DNA from: Spongiihabitans sp963422685
GTDB lineage: Bacteria > Pseudomonadota > Gammaproteobacteria > Arenicellales > Poriferihabitantaceae
Assembly (NCBI GenBank): GCA_963422685.1
Contig: OY730442.1
Coordinates: forward strand, 1,426,001-1,490,000
Direction: 5' to 3'
Length of the DNA stretch: 64,000 bases
The notes under the pieces were generated by a model that was not told the DNA's origin, made no database searches, and saw nothing but the letters and a program-made list of their open reading frames with translations. The first letter of the stretch is position 1, and every line of letters begins with the position of its first letter. This document shows, one piece after another, positions 39,222-49,421 of this stretch. Made by a program: the position numbers and the translations under genes.

Positions 39222-41120
39222 ATGTCCTTTAACGAAATAGTCAATCAGGCACGGCAAAACCCGCAAAAATTCTGGGGCGAGGTCGCCGAAAACGTATTCT
39301 GGTACAAGCGATGGGACACCGTTCTGGATGATTCCGATGTGCCCTTTTATCGATGGTTTACCGGCGGCGAAACCAATGTTTGTTACAACGCGGTTGACCT
39401 GCATGTTGCGCAGGGCCGGGGAGAACAGGCGGCAATCATTCATGATAGCCCGATAACCCACAGCCAGCAGAAGATTACCTACGGCCAATTAAAAGCCCGG
39501 GTGGCACGATTTGCCGGTGTACTGGTGGAGCAGGGGGTGGAAAAAGGGGATCGGGTCATCGTTTATATGCCGATGATTCCCGAGGCGGTGATTGCCATGC
39601 TGGCCTGTGCCCGGATCGGGGCGGTGCATTGCGTGGTATTCGGTGGATTCGCCTCCAATGAACTGGCAGTACGAATCGATGACTGCCGGCCCAGGGTAAT
39701 CGTCTCTGCTTCATGCGGCATTGAACCGGGTCGGATCATTGAATACAAGCCGCTGCTGGATCATGCCATTGCTCTGGCCACACACCAGCCGGAGCGCTGT
39801 GTGATTTACCAGCGGCCGCAAGTACAGGCCAGCCTGATCAAGGGTCGGGATGTGGTTTGGCAGGCAGCAGTAGAAATGGCGACAGATGCGGACTGCGTGC
39901 CAGTGGCGGCCACCGACCCGCTTTATATTCTGTATACCTCGGGCACCACCGGCGAGCCAAAAGGAGTGGTCAGAGACACGGGCGGCGGCATAGTGTCCCT
40001 GAAATGGACAATGAAAAATATCTATAACGTTGCGCCCGGGGACGTGTACTGGGCGGCATCGGATGTGGGTTGGGTGGTGGGTCATTCGTATATCGTCTAT
40101 GCCCCGTTGTTTAATGGCAACACCACCATCGTATTTGAAGGCAAGCCGGTCGGGACGCCGGATCCCGGCGTTTTCTGGCGTGTCATTTCTGAACACAAGG
40201 TAAAAGTGCTATTCACCGCTCCCACCGCATTTCGCGCAATCAAGAAGGAAGATCCGACCGGAGAGTGGGTGAAAAAATATGATCTTTCCTGTTTACAGTC
40301 ACTTTTTCTGGCAGGAGAACGCACCGACCCCGACACCCTGAACTGGGCAAGGGACAGGCTTGGGGTGGCGGTCATTGATCATTGGTGGCAAACCGAAACA
40401 GGCTGGTCGATTTGTGCAAACTGCCTGGGCATAGAGCGATTGCCCATAAAAGACGGCTCACCCGCCCGCCCGGTACCGGGCTGGCAGTTGCGGGCGCTGG
40501 ACCAAAGTGGAAATCCAGTAAAGCCCGGTGATATTGGTGCATTGGTGGTGAAAATGCCATTGCCTCCGGGCACTTTCCCGGCCTTGTGGAATGCGCGCCA
40601 GCGTCACCTCGATTCTTATCTGAAAACCTTTCCGGGTTATTACGAAACCGGCGACGCGGGCTATATTGATGAGGATGGCTATGTGTTCGTCATGTCGCGC
40701 ACGGATGATGTGATAAATGTGGCGGGTCATCGTTTATCAACCGGTGCGATTGAAGAGGTTTTGGCTTCGCATCCAGACGTGGCGGAATGCGCGGTCATGG
40801 GGGTTGGCGATGATTTGAAAGGCGAGTTACCGTTGGGGTGTCTGGTATTGAATGCGGGTGTTGTGCGCGCGCCTGAAGAAATTATTCGGGAATCCATACT
40901 ATTGGTCAGAGAAAAAATCGGCCCGGTGGCGGCTTTTAAACTGGCAGTAATTGTCAAGCGGCTGCCGAAAACCCGATCCGGAAAAATTTTGCGCGGCACC
41001 ATGAAAAAGATTGCCGATAACGATGAATGGAAGATGCCCGCGACCATCGACGACCCGGCAATCCTCAATGAGATCACCGAATCCCTGCAATCTTTGGGCT
41101 ACGCCGTGGGCCGACCATGA
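39222..41120 (+). CDS. prpE: propionyl-CoA synthetase (acetyl-CoA synthetase family)
   Basis: This 632-residue AMP-forming acyl-CoA synthetase activates propionate or acetate. Adenylation motifs are YTSGTTGEPKGVVRD near 240, WWQTETGW near 385, and YYETGDAGY near 465. The acetylatable Lys lies in KTRSGKILRGTM near the C-terminus. The N-terminal KFWGEVAENVFWYKRWDTVL is typical of PrpE/ACSS3-like enzymes. It is divergent from the enoyl-CoA hydratase and ends five bases before the next gene, so it may lead an operon with the ATP-grasp and gmhA genes. Confidence 0.93.
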   Translation: MSFNEIVNQARQNPQKFWGEVAENVFWYKRWDTVLDDSDVPFYRWFTGGETNVCYNAVDLHVAQGRGEQAAIIHDSPITHSQQKITYGQLKARVARFAGVLVEQGVEKGDRVIVYMPMIPEAVIAMLACARIGAVHCVVFGGFASNELAVRIDDCRPRVIVSASCGIEPGRIIEYKPLLDHAIALATHQPERCVIYQRPQVQASLIKGRDVVWQAAVEMATDADCVPVAATDPLYILYTSGTTGEPKGVVRDTGGGIVSLKWTMKNIYNVAPGDVYWAASDVGWVVGHSYIVYAPLFNGNTTIVFEGKPVGTPDPGVFWRVISEHKVKVLFTAPTAFRAIKKEDPTGEWVKKYDLSCLQSLFLAGERTDPDTLNWARDRLGVAVIDHWWQTETGWSICANCLGIERLPIKDGSPARPVPGWQLRALDQSGNPVKPGDIGALVVKMPLPPGTFPALWNARQRHLDSYLKTFPGYYETGDAGYIDEDGYVFVMSRTDDVINVAGHRLSTGAIEEVLASHPDVAECAVMGVGDDLKGELPLGCLVLNAGVVRAPEEIIRESILLVREKIGPVAAFKLAVIVKRLPKTRSGKILRGTMKKIADNDEWKMPATIDDPAILNEITESLQSLGYAVGRP

Positions 41121-41124
41121 AATC

Positions 41125-42042
41125 ATGAAACATGCCTTCATCATGGGTTCGCTGGAGCGGATTAAAGCGTGGAAGGACACCACTTATTTTCTGATGCGGG
41201 CCTGCGTTGAACGGGGACACGAGGTTTGTCATCTCGATCAACGCAGTTTGTGGCTCAATCACGCCGCATTACACGCCAGGGTATGCCGGGTTGATGTTCA
41301 TGCTGACCATGAAAAACCATTTACAGTAATCGAATCGGCCGCGATAAACCTGGGTGAAGCGGACGTGGTCTGGGTGCGCACCGACCCGCCTTTCGACCGA
41401 AGATATTTTTATACCACTTTGCTCCTGGATTACCTGCCAGCGCGTACCCGGGTGATCAACAAACCGTCGGGAATACGCAACTGGAATGAAAAGCTGGCGG
41501 CGCTTGTCTATCCTGAATTCACCCCGCAAACCCTGATTACCAGCGACATCGGACAGATCAGGGCCATGGCTGAACGCCACCACAGAATCACGCTGAAGCC
41601 GATTGATGGATTTGGCGGCAAGGGTATCGTTTTCTTTGCGAACGGAGACAGCGACCGGGTATTGATCGAAGCCACTCATCAGGGAAATCACTGGGTAATT
41701 GCCCAGGAATATTTGCCTGCCGCCGCCGCAGGAGACAAGAGGATCCTGTTGCTCAATGGTGAGCCGCTGGGCGCAATACTGCGATTGCACGCCGCCGGGT
41801 CGGAGTTAAACAATCTGAACATGGGTGGATCAGCGAATCCAGCCGGGTTGGATCAAAGGGATCTGGAAATTTGCACCGCAATCAAATCGGGGTTAATGGA
41901 GCAGGGTGTGTTTTTCGCTGGAATAGACATCATCGGCGGTATGCTGATCGAAGTGAATGTCACCAGCCCGACCGGGTTGCAGGAGTTGTCCCGCTTTAAT
42001 CAGGTCGATTATCATCATCAAATCATCGCTGCACTGGAATAA
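41125..42042 (+). CDS. gshB: glutathione synthase-like ATP-grasp ligase
   Basis: The protein of about 305 residues matches prokaryotic glutathione synthases, which join gamma-glutamylcysteine and glycine with ATP. Conserved blocks are VWVRTDPPFDRRYFY, VINKPSGIRNWNEKL, TLKPIDGFGGKGI, and EVNVTSPTGLQELSR at the C-terminus. I chose ATG 41125, five bases after prpE; the frame extends to 41011 inside prpE. The genomic place (between prpE and gmhA) is not the usual gshB locus, so it could be a paralogue making a related gamma-glutamyl product. Confidence 0.85.
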   Translation: MKHAFIMGSLERIKAWKDTTYFLMRACVERGHEVCHLDQRSLWLNHAALHARVCRVDVHADHEKPFTVIESAAINLGEADVVWVRTDPPFDRRYFYTTLLLDYLPARTRVINKPSGIRNWNEKLAALVYPEFTPQTLITSDIGQIRAMAERHHRITLKPIDGFGGKGIVFFANGDSDRVLIEATHQGNHWVIAQEYLPAAAAGDKRILLLNGEPLGAILRLHAAGSELNNLNMGGSANPAGLDQRDLEICTAIKSGLMEQGVFFAGIDIIGGMLIEVNVTSPTGLQELSRFNQVDYHHQIIAALE

Positions 42043-42055
42043 TAATTACTCTGTC

Positions 42056-42646
42056 GTGAAATCGCATATCCTGTCTTCGTTGTCCGAATCCCGGGCGGCC
42101 CTGAATCACCTGATAGAAAATCAGGCCAAAATTGCATCCATCGAAAAGGCCGCCGCCCTGTTAATTGAAACGCTGCAAAATGGCGGCGCTGTTTATAGCT
42201 GTGGCAACGGCGGTTCAATGAGCGACGCCATGCACTTTGCCGAAGAGTTGACCGGTCGATACAGAAAGGACCGGGCCGGATTGTCGGCAACGGCGATCAG
42301 TGATGCGGGACATTTGTCTTGTGTCGCCAATGATTATGGCTACCAGTATGTGTTTTCACGCTACTTGGAAGCGCGCGGGAAAACCGGCGATGCCCTGGTT
42401 GCGATCAGCACCAGCGGCAAAAGCGCCAATGTGATAAAAGCCGCCGAATACGCCCTGGAAAATGACCTGTCGGTGATCAGCCTGACCGGGCCTGCACAGA
42501 CGCCGCTGGGGAAAATCGCTACCGTGGATATCAATACGCTTGATTATGCCTATGCCGACAAAGTGCAAGAGCTGCATATCAAAGTGCTGCATATCCTGAT
42601 TGAGCTGATCGAAAGAGCCTTGTTTCCAGAAAATTACACTGGTTAA
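42056..42646 (+). CDS. gmhA: phosphoheptose isomerase (sedoheptulose 7-phosphate isomerase)
   Basis: This 196-residue SIS-domain isomerase makes D-glycero-D-manno-heptose 7-phosphate for LPS core. The GmhA signature SCGNGGSMSDAMHFAEELTGRY is present (quoted core: CGNGGSMSDAMHFAEE), with STSGKSANVIKA and VQELHIKVLHILIE. The frame has no ATG before the domain except far upstream within the ATP-grasp gene. GTG at 42056 gives the normal family length and lies 13 bases after that gene. The SIS fold with the exact GmhA motifs makes other sugar isomerases unlikely. Confidence 0.92.
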   Translation: MKSHILSSLSESRAALNHLIENQAKIASIEKAAALLIETLQNGGAVYSCGNGGSMSDAMHFAEELTGRYRKDRAGLSATAISDAGHLSCVANDYGYQYVFSRYLEARGKTGDALVAISTSGKSANVIKAAEYALENDLSVISLTGPAQTPLGKIATVDINTLDYAYADKVQELHIKVLHILIELIERALFPENYTG

Positions 42647-42721
42647 ATAAACGATTGTGGCTGTCATGCGCTGCCAGCGCTGCAAATATTTATATTTCAA
42701 TAACGTCACCGGCTTGTCGCA

Positions 42722-45700
42722 ATGCAAAAATCAATATCCGCTGAAAATCCAGACCCGGGAAAATGGGAATTCTGGATTGATCGCGGCGGTACGTTCACCG
42801 ATGTGGTGGCGCGGAAACCCGACGGTGCAGTAACCACACACAAACTATTGTCAGACAATCCCGAACAATATCGCGATGCGGCGATACAGGGAATCAAGGA
42901 CATTCTGGGGATCAAGGCAGCGGAAGATTTGCCGACGGCCAGTATTGCGGCGGTGAAAATGGGCACCACGGTGGCGACCAATGCTTTGCTGGAACGACGG
43001 GGAGCGCGCACCCTGCTGGTCATCACCCGGGGATTTAAGGATCAGTTGCGCATTGGTTATCAGACTCGCCCGGATTTGTTCGCGCTGCATATCCGGCTGC
43101 CTGAAATGCTGTATTGCGATGTGCTGGAGGTTGCCGAACGGGTTGGTCCGCATGGCCAGATACTGCTGCCGCTGGATGTGGCGGGTGCGCGGGAAGGGTT
43201 GCAGCAGCATTTTGATAATGGTATTCGCAGCGTCGCCATCGTGCTGATGCACGGATATCGTCATCACCAGCATGAAGCCCGGCTCGAAGGCATCGCTCGA
43301 CAGATCGGATTTTCCCAGGTCTCCGTAAGCCATCGGGTCAGCCCGTTGATGAAACTGGTTTCTCGGGGAGATACCACAGTGGTTGATGCCTACCTTTCGC
43401 CCATCTTGCGCCGCTACGTCAATCAGGTCGCATCCCAACTGCATGGTCTGGAAGAAAACGGCGGAAAATTGATGTTCATGCGTTCCAGCGGCGGATTGAC
43501 AGACGCCGCATTTTTTCAGGGCAAAGACGCCATATTGTCCGGCCCGGCCGGCGGCGTGGTGGGGATGGCGCGGGTGTGCGAGGCGGCCGGATTCGGCAAT
43601 GTTATCGGCTTTGACATGGGCGGGACCTCCACCGATGTCAGCCACTACAGTGGAGAGTTTGAAAAAGTATTTGAAACCCATGTAGCCGGAGTGCGGCTGC
43701 GCGCGCCGATGATGCTGATTCATACCGTGGCGGCGGGAGGTGGTTCGATACTACATTTCGACGGCGCACGGTTTCGGGTCGGGCCGGATTCCGCTGGCGC
43801 CAGTCCTGGCCCATGCTGCTATCGCAACGGCGGGCCTTTGGCGATCACGGACTGTAATGTGATGGTTGGCAAACTTCAGCCGGCGTTCTTCCCCAATGTC
43901 TTTGGCGAAAACGCGGACCTGCCACTGGACGTGGAAACGGTTACGGGTAAATTCGCAGCGCTGGCCAGACAGATAGCCCGGGACACCGGCGACCAGCGTA
44001 AACCGGAAGCGGTGGCCGCCGGGTTTTTGGCCATTGCTGTGGAAAACATGGCCAATGCGATCAAGAAAATTTCGGTGCAGCGCGGATACGATGTGTCTGA
44101 ATATACATTGTGCTGTTTTGGCGGCGCCGGGGGGCAGCATGCCTGCCTGGTTGCGGATGCCCTGGCGATAAAACGGATCATTGTGCATCCATTTGCCGGC
44201 GTGTTGTCGGCGTATGGGATGGGGCTGGCCGATACCGTGGTGGAGCGTCAACAAGCCATTGAGTCCGTATTGAATGAAACGTTGATTGCGGATTTGGCCC
44301 GGGCCCTGGATGATTTGCAGGCAGCAGGAGTGAATGAATTAAAACAGCAGGGCGATGATGGCGTTGATTTGTCATTTAAACGACTTTTACACATACGTTA
44401 TCAGGGGTCGGATACCGCATTAATCGTACCCCACGGCAGGCTGCATGAAGTCGTCGCCCGCTTCGAGCGAGTGCATCAAATGCGTTTTGGATTTATATCT
44501 GCGGACAAGGATATGATCGTAGAATCCATTCAGGTTGAAGTGATTTCTGCGGCAAAGCCGTCGAAAATCATCCATGATTCATCTGCCCGATGCCTGATCG
44601 ACGGCCAGGCCCCCAGCCCCGAGGCCGTCAAACCATGCTATATGCAGGATCAATGGCTGGCAACCCCGTTCTTCCATCGACAGATGTTAGTGGTGGACCA
44701 GACGGTGAATGGCCCGGCGGTGATACTGGACCCGACCGCGACTATTGTGGTTGAGCCCGGCTGGTGCGCCACCCTGATGGAAGATAATAACCTGGTACTG
44801 GAGAGATACCAGCAACGAAAAGAAGACAGGGCGATCGGCACCGCAGTGGATCCGGTGATGCTGGAAATATTTAACAATCTTTTCATGTCCGTTGCCGAGC
44901 AGATGGGTTCGGTTTTGGAAAACACCGCCGCTTCGGTGAATATCAAGGAAAGACTGGATTTTTCATGCGCGATTTTTGACCCGACCGGGGCACTGGTGGC
45001 TAATGCCCCCCACATGCCGGTGCATCTGGGCTCGATGGGTGAAAGCATTAAAACCGTTATTCGCGAGCGCAGCGGTGATATTTCCCCGGGAGACGCCTAC
45101 ATCCTCAACGCACCTTACAATGGCGGCACCCATTTGCCGGATGTGACCATCATCAAGCCGGTTTTTACCCATAACGGCGAGTTGCTGTTCTACGTCGCCT
45201 CCCGTGGTCACCACGCCGATATTGGCGGCAAGACCCCCGGGTCCGCGCCGGCGGATTCCACCAGCATAGAAGAAGAGGGGGTGGTGATTGATAACTTCAA
45301 GCTGGTCGAGCATGGCCGTTTTCTTGAACGGGAAATATATGAATTGCTTGCCTGTGGCCGCTGGCCGGCGCGAAACCCGCAGATGAATATCGCGGATTTC
45401 AAGGCACAGCTGGCCGCCTGCGAGAAAGGCGCCACAGAGCTGGGGAAAATGGCGGATCATTATGGTGTGGCAACGGTGTACGCATACATGCGGCATGTTC
45501 AGGATAACGCCGAAGAATCGGTGCGGCGGATTCTGGCCACACTGGATGACGGTGAATTTACGTACCGCATGGATGACGGTCATCAGATTTCCGTATCGAT
45601 CAAAATCGATCAGCCCCGCCGCAAAGCCACGATTGATTTCACCGGAACCAGCGCCCAGCATCCCGGAAACTTCAACGCGCCCACTGCGGTTGTGCGGGCA

Positions 45701-46366
45701 GCGGTGCTGTACGTTTTCAGATGCCTGGTGAATGACAACATTCCTCTGAATGCAGGTTGTTTGAAACCGCTGGACATCATCATCCCGCCGCACTCCATGA
45801 TCAGTCCGCGCTATCCGGCGGCGGTAATTGCCGGGAATGTTGAAACCTCGCAATATCTGGTGGATACATTATTCGGGGCAATGGGTGTGGTCGCAGCGTC
45901 CCAGGGCACGATGAACAATTTTATCTGGGGTAATGACCGCTACCAATACTACGAAACCATTTGCGGCGGTACCGGGGCGACCCGGGAAAACCCCGGCACC
46001 GATGCAGTGCATTCGCATATGACCAACTCCAGGCTGACTGATCCGGAAATTCTGGAATGGCGTTTTCCGGTAATTTTGCACGCATTTGCGATTCGTAAAA
46101 ACTCGGGCGGACGCGCTAGACAGCGCGGTGGTGACGGCGTGGTGCGCAAAGTCAGATTCCTGGAACCGATGATCGCGAATATCATTTCTGGCCACCGCAA
46201 AGTGCCGCCCTATGGATTAGATGGCGGCGGGCATGGCAAAACCGGCAGCAATTATGTGGAACATGCCGATGGAACCGTCACCCGATTATCCGCCACCGCT
46301 CAGATAGCGTTGCAGAAAGACGACGTGGTGGTCATTAAAACCCCGGGCGGCGGCGGTGCCAATTAA
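42722..46366 (+). CDS. 5-oxoprolinase (fused HyuA-HyuB type)
   Basis: The 1214-residue protein fuses the HyuA and HyuB halves, as in eukaryotic and some bacterial ATP-dependent 5-oxoprolinases. These convert 5-oxoproline to glutamate in the gamma-glutamyl cycle. The HyuA half (about 1-690) has the phosphate-binding WIDRGGTFTDVVA, KMGTTVATNALLERRG, GFDMGGTSTDVS and HTVAAGGGS blocks. The HyuB half (about 700-1214) has AEQMGSVLENTAASVNIKER, YNGGTHLPDVT and the C-terminal TPGGGGAN. The acetone carboxylase/hydantoinase relatives are usually split, so the fusion favours 5-oxoprolinase. It is 75 bases after gmhA. Confidence 0.92.
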   Translation: MQKSISAENPDPGKWEFWIDRGGTFTDVVARKPDGAVTTHKLLSDNPEQYRDAAIQGIKDILGIKAAEDLPTASIAAVKMGTTVATNALLERRGARTLLVITRGFKDQLRIGYQTRPDLFALHIRLPEMLYCDVLEVAERVGPHGQILLPLDVAGAREGLQQHFDNGIRSVAIVLMHGYRHHQHEARLEGIARQIGFSQVSVSHRVSPLMKLVSRGDTTVVDAYLSPILRRYVNQVASQLHGLEENGGKLMFMRSSGGLTDAAFFQGKDAILSGPAGGVVGMARVCEAAGFGNVIGFDMGGTSTDVSHYSGEFEKVFETHVAGVRLRAPMMLIHTVAAGGGSILHFDGARFRVGPDSAGASPGPCCYRNGGPLAITDCNVMVGKLQPAFFPNVFGENADLPLDVETVTGKFAALARQIARDTGDQRKPEAVAAGFLAIAVENMANAIKKISVQRGYDVSEYTLCCFGGAGGQHACLVADALAIKRIIVHPFAGVLSAYGMGLADTVVERQQAIESVLNETLIADLARALDDLQAAGVNELKQQGDDGVDLSFKRLLHIRYQGSDTALIVPHGRLHEVVARFERVHQMRFGFISADKDMIVESIQVEVISAAKPSKIIHDSSARCLIDGQAPSPEAVKPCYMQDQWLATPFFHRQMLVVDQTVNGPAVILDPTATIVVEPGWCATLMEDNNLVLERYQQRKEDRAIGTAVDPVMLEIFNNLFMSVAEQMGSVLENTAASVNIKERLDFSCAIFDPTGALVANAPHMPVHLGSMGESIKTVIRERSGDISPGDAYILNAPYNGGTHLPDVTIIKPVFTHNGELLFYVASRGHHADIGGKTPGSAPADSTSIEEEGVVIDNFKLVEHGRFLEREIYELLACGRWPARNPQMNIADFKAQLAACEKGATELGKMADHYGVATVYAYMRHVQDNAEESVRRILATLDDGEFTYRMDDGHQISVSIKIDQPRRKATIDFTGTSAQHPGNFNAPTAVVRAAVLYVFRCLVNDNIPLNAGCLKPLDIIIPPHSMISPRYPAAVIAGNVETSQYLVDTLFGAMGVVAASQGTMNNFIWGNDRYQYYETICGGTGATRENPGTDAVHSHMTNSRLTDPEILEWRFPVILHAFAIRKNSGGRARQRGGDGVVRKVRFLEPMIANIISGHRKVPPYGLDGGGHGKTGSNYVEHADGTVTRLSATAQIALQKDDVVVIKTPGGGGAN

Positions 46367-46569
46367 CGGATTGCGACACAAGCGGCACTGTCGGGAGTGC
46401 TGGTTTGGCAGGATGTGTGTATAGGCTACGGAAAATGCTGTGTGACCTGTATCACAGGCCGGAGCGGTTGTCAGTGATAGTCGTTGCGCAGGGTGTACCG
46501 AAAAGCAAAACGAGAAATCCTGCTTAACAGCGGCGTTTTAAAACTGTCTTTGCCCTTTCCAGTACGGGC

Positions 46570-46599
46570 TGGACGGCTATTTTACCCGTTTGATACAAT
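46570..46599 (+). promoter_or_regulatory. possible sigma-70 promoter upstream of the TupA-like gene
   Basis: TGGACG (46570-46575) and TACAAT (46594-46599) are 18 bases apart, about 65 bases before the ATG at 46666. The -35 box matches the consensus only partly, so confidence is low. Confidence 0.35.
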
Positions 46600-46665
46600 C
46601 CAGCGCCGGCCGTTTCTGGTGGTTTGTAATCCGGGTTGTATCCTCAAACCTGTAAAGTACGTCTC

Positions 46666-47502
46666 ATGTCGCTCAATCGACCAACTCGAAAACGACGCCA
46701 TTTGTTATGGGTGGTGGTGTTACTGTCGCAGTATTTGCTGCCCTATTTCGCTGCGGCTGATGAACCCGACAAGACCGTGTTGCTTGCCACCACCACCAGC
46801 ACCGACAATTCCGGGCTGCTGGATTATATTCTGCCGTATATGCAGGCGGATACCGGGTATACGGTTCGCATAATATCAACCGGAACTGGTAAGGCATTAA
46901 AAATGGGAGCGGCCGGCGATGTTGATATTATTCTGGTACATGCGAAGAGCAGCGAATTGGCATTTATCGCCGCCGGGCATGGCGTGGCGCGCCGACCGAT
47001 AATGTTCAACGATTTTATCGTGGTTGGCCCCGATGATGCGTTGTGCCCGGATGGCAGTGCATTGAGTCTGGATGAAGTATTTCAATGTATCGTATCACAA
47101 GCCGGAATTTTTGTTTCCAGAGGCGATGATTCGGGCACGCACAAGAAAGAACTGGAAATATGGCGATCGACGGGCATTGAACCTGGCGGGGCCGGGTATC
47201 GGGAGGTGGGGCAAGGCATGGGAAAAACCCTGCAAATTGCCGATCAGTTAGGCGCTTATACGCTGACCGACCGGGGCACCTGGATTTTTTCCAGAGACCG
47301 GCTTGCGATGAAAATTATATACCAGAGGGATCAACGTCTGCGCAACCAGTACAGCGTGATCCTGGTAAATCCGGCCCGCCACAAAACGAATTACCCGGGC
47401 GCCAAAGCAGTGAGTGACTGGTTGGTTTCGCGTCGGGGACAGGCGCTGATAGATTCATATCGAATCAAGGGCCAGCAGCCTTTTTACGCTAATGCGGAAT
47501 AA
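46666..47502 (+). CDS. TupA-like (tungstate/molybdate-type) periplasmic binding protein
   Basis: The protein of about 278 residues is an extracytoplasmic solute-binding protein with a signal peptide (cleavage near YFAAAD). The conserved start VLLATTTSTDNSGLLDYILP and the GTGKALKMGAAGDVDIILVHA block are typical of TupA, the tungstate-binding protein. SRGDDSGTHKKEL supplies the oxyanion-binding loop. No TupB permease or TupC ATPase follows; decayed polysaccharide genes do. It may therefore be an orphan that works with a transporter elsewhere. ATG 46666 is preferred to 46636. Confidence 0.85.
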   Translation: MSLNRPTRKRRHLLWVVVLLSQYLLPYFAAADEPDKTVLLATTTSTDNSGLLDYILPYMQADTGYTVRIISTGTGKALKMGAAGDVDIILVHAKSSELAFIAAGHGVARRPIMFNDFIVVGPDDALCPDGSALSLDEVFQCIVSQAGIFVSRGDDSGTHKKELEIWRSTGIEPGGAGYREVGQGMGKTLQIADQLGAYTLTDRGTWIFSRDRLAMKIIYQRDQRLRNQYSVILVNPARHKTNYPGAKAVSDWLVSRRGQALIDSYRIKGQQPFYANAE

Positions 47503-48302
47503 TCGCAACCAGGGTGATGCGTCGCCGCCGGGTCAATTGACACACATAAACCAGCGCCCGGAAACGGCGGATAGTCACGCCATAGCCGGTATCGACAAGG
47601 TCTATGTGCTAAGCGTTAAATCTTCTCCGACCGTATCCGCCATATCAGGGCAGAATTAGCCAAACACCATATCCCTTTTGAATTTGTCTTTGACTATGAC
47701 GTGCCGGACATAACGCCTGAGGATTTCGCGATCTTTTCACCCGGCAATCTGCAAAGGCCGCATCAGCCGCTGGTGCTCAAGCATATCGCTGTTTGGAAAA
47801 AATGGCGGCCGAAAATATCAGCCGGGCACTGGTTTTTGAAGACGACGCGATATTAAGCGCCGACTTCAGAGCAGCCATACTCGACATCCTCAAGGCCGCG
47901 GCCACATTGGCCCCGGGACACTTGATTTTTCTTGGCGGAGCGGATACCAAACTGCCGCCTGATTTTTTGACGTATCCGGCCCCGCTGGCACCCAGGAGAA
48001 TGACAACCACCGGGGGCTTTGTCATCGACAATGCGCTGATACGCAGACGCCTTGAATGGCTGAAGCATAAAGGCATTTTGCCCGCCGACGGATTGATGCA
48101 CAGGATTGATCAGGACATCGGTGCGCCGAACTTTTGGCCGAAACGGACGATGGTGCAGCAGGCGAGCTGCGCCGGGCAGCTTAAAACCACCCTGGATGGC
48201 TCGCGTTCCAAGCATGGCCTGCTATACATTAAACTGCGTTATCGCTGGCGTAAATTCAAAAACCAGTCGATCAGGCGATGGCTAAAAACAATATGGGACT
48301 GA
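47492..48302 (+). pseudogene. glycosyltransferase family 25 (LPS) gene, frameshifted twice
   Basis: The pieces join into a GT25-like protein with the N-terminal IDKVYVLSVKS, the middle HHIPFEFVFDYDVPDI, and LVFEDDAILS carrying the EDD nucleotide-sugar motif. The first break lies near 47620, where one missing T would restore KSFSDRI. The second is at an A6 run near 47801-47806, where A7 would restore VWKKMAAENIS. The last part stays open to 48302. GT25 enzymes add sugars to lipooligosaccharide in the cytoplasm. The gene overlaps the end of the TupA-like gene by about 11 bases. Confidence 0.75.
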
Positions 48303-48330
48303 CCAAAAACAAACGCACCACCTGGGCCGC

Positions 48331-49421
48331 GTGACTGTTATGTCCATTACCCATATGCGTTGCGCTCGCGCCTTTACTGACCAGCTGGCTGGAAGCGGCG
48401 CTCTACGCGCTGTTTATTATGACTCCCGAACTGCGAAGAAGGTTTGTCAGCAGCCTGTCCCAGCCCACGATGATTTTTGGCTTGATCATAGTCTCCGGCT
48501 TTTGGAGTAACGCTGCATGGGATGCAAAAGCTGGAGCACGTTATAATCTGGTGAAAAATCCTGCTGCTGCCAACCGGCGTTTCACTTAATTCACGGCCCG
48601 GTGGTGAAAAACCGGTTTTTACTGGTCCTTGTCATATCTGTGGGTTTGTTCGCATGGTTGTCGTGGTTTGTGTGCCGGGCTGAGGTGGCGCTGTATAAAC
48701 GGCAAAGGATACGTCTATATGCTAGGGAGTGATGCGCTATGGCGGCATTCGCGTCCGTCGGCCTGCTCGCGTATCAGAAAAACCTGTCCTGGAATATCAA
48801 GTTTATTTTGATCATCGCCTTAATACTCACGCTTGCCCAACGCCTTTATTATTTCAACATCGCGCAGCGGATATGTATTGGGTCTGGTATTTATCGGCTG
48901 CTTTGGCCTGTTTATGGGTGGGGAAGAAAGCGCTGGCGCTTGTCCCAGCGTTAGCCATTATCGCCGCAGGCACACTATATTTTTCGCCCATAACAAATAA
49001 TCGAATTCATAAAGTCTATACGGCGTTCCAGGAAGCGACTTCTGTTGCAGGTGTAAAACAATATGGTGCTATGGAAAAACACTATCCCTATTGTCAAGAC
49101 TCTGCCTGTTATTGGCTGCGGCCTGAAAGGCTTTTTGCTGGAGTATGCGAAACAGGTGGCAGGCGGGCAGGGTATTGTCACCAGCGACCCGCACAATCAA
49201 TATCTGTTCATAGTTAGACCGAGCAGAACCTGACCGGTTGGCGGCTCCTGCTCGCGTTTATTGCTGCCTGTTTTTTTCAAAAAACGCATATATTTTATAA
49301 ATTCCCGGGTATTTCAATCCTGCCTGGATGGATGGCTACCTCATTGTTTAGCGGGCATTTCTCCTCATCCACCGAGGGGCGTCTGTTATTGTTTTGCGCC
49401 GGGATGCTGTCCATGCCTTGA
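48331..49421 (+). pseudogene. O-antigen ligase (Wzy_C/WaaL-type) gene, heavily decayed
   Basis: Fragments in several frames fit one polytopic O-antigen ligase. They include an N-terminal hydrophobic LAPLLTSWLEAALYALFIM, further membrane segments, the periplasmic-loop block GSFLLEYAKQVAGGQ and SDPHNQYLF with the HN pair, and a C-terminal ATSLFSGHFSSSTEGR. At least four frame changes or stops separate them, so the gene cannot yield a full protein. WaaL-type enzymes join polysaccharide to lipid A-core in the inner membrane. The decay extends from the adjacent GT25 gene, suggesting an abandoned LPS locus. An intact relative occurs at 58643-59920. Confidence 0.7.
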
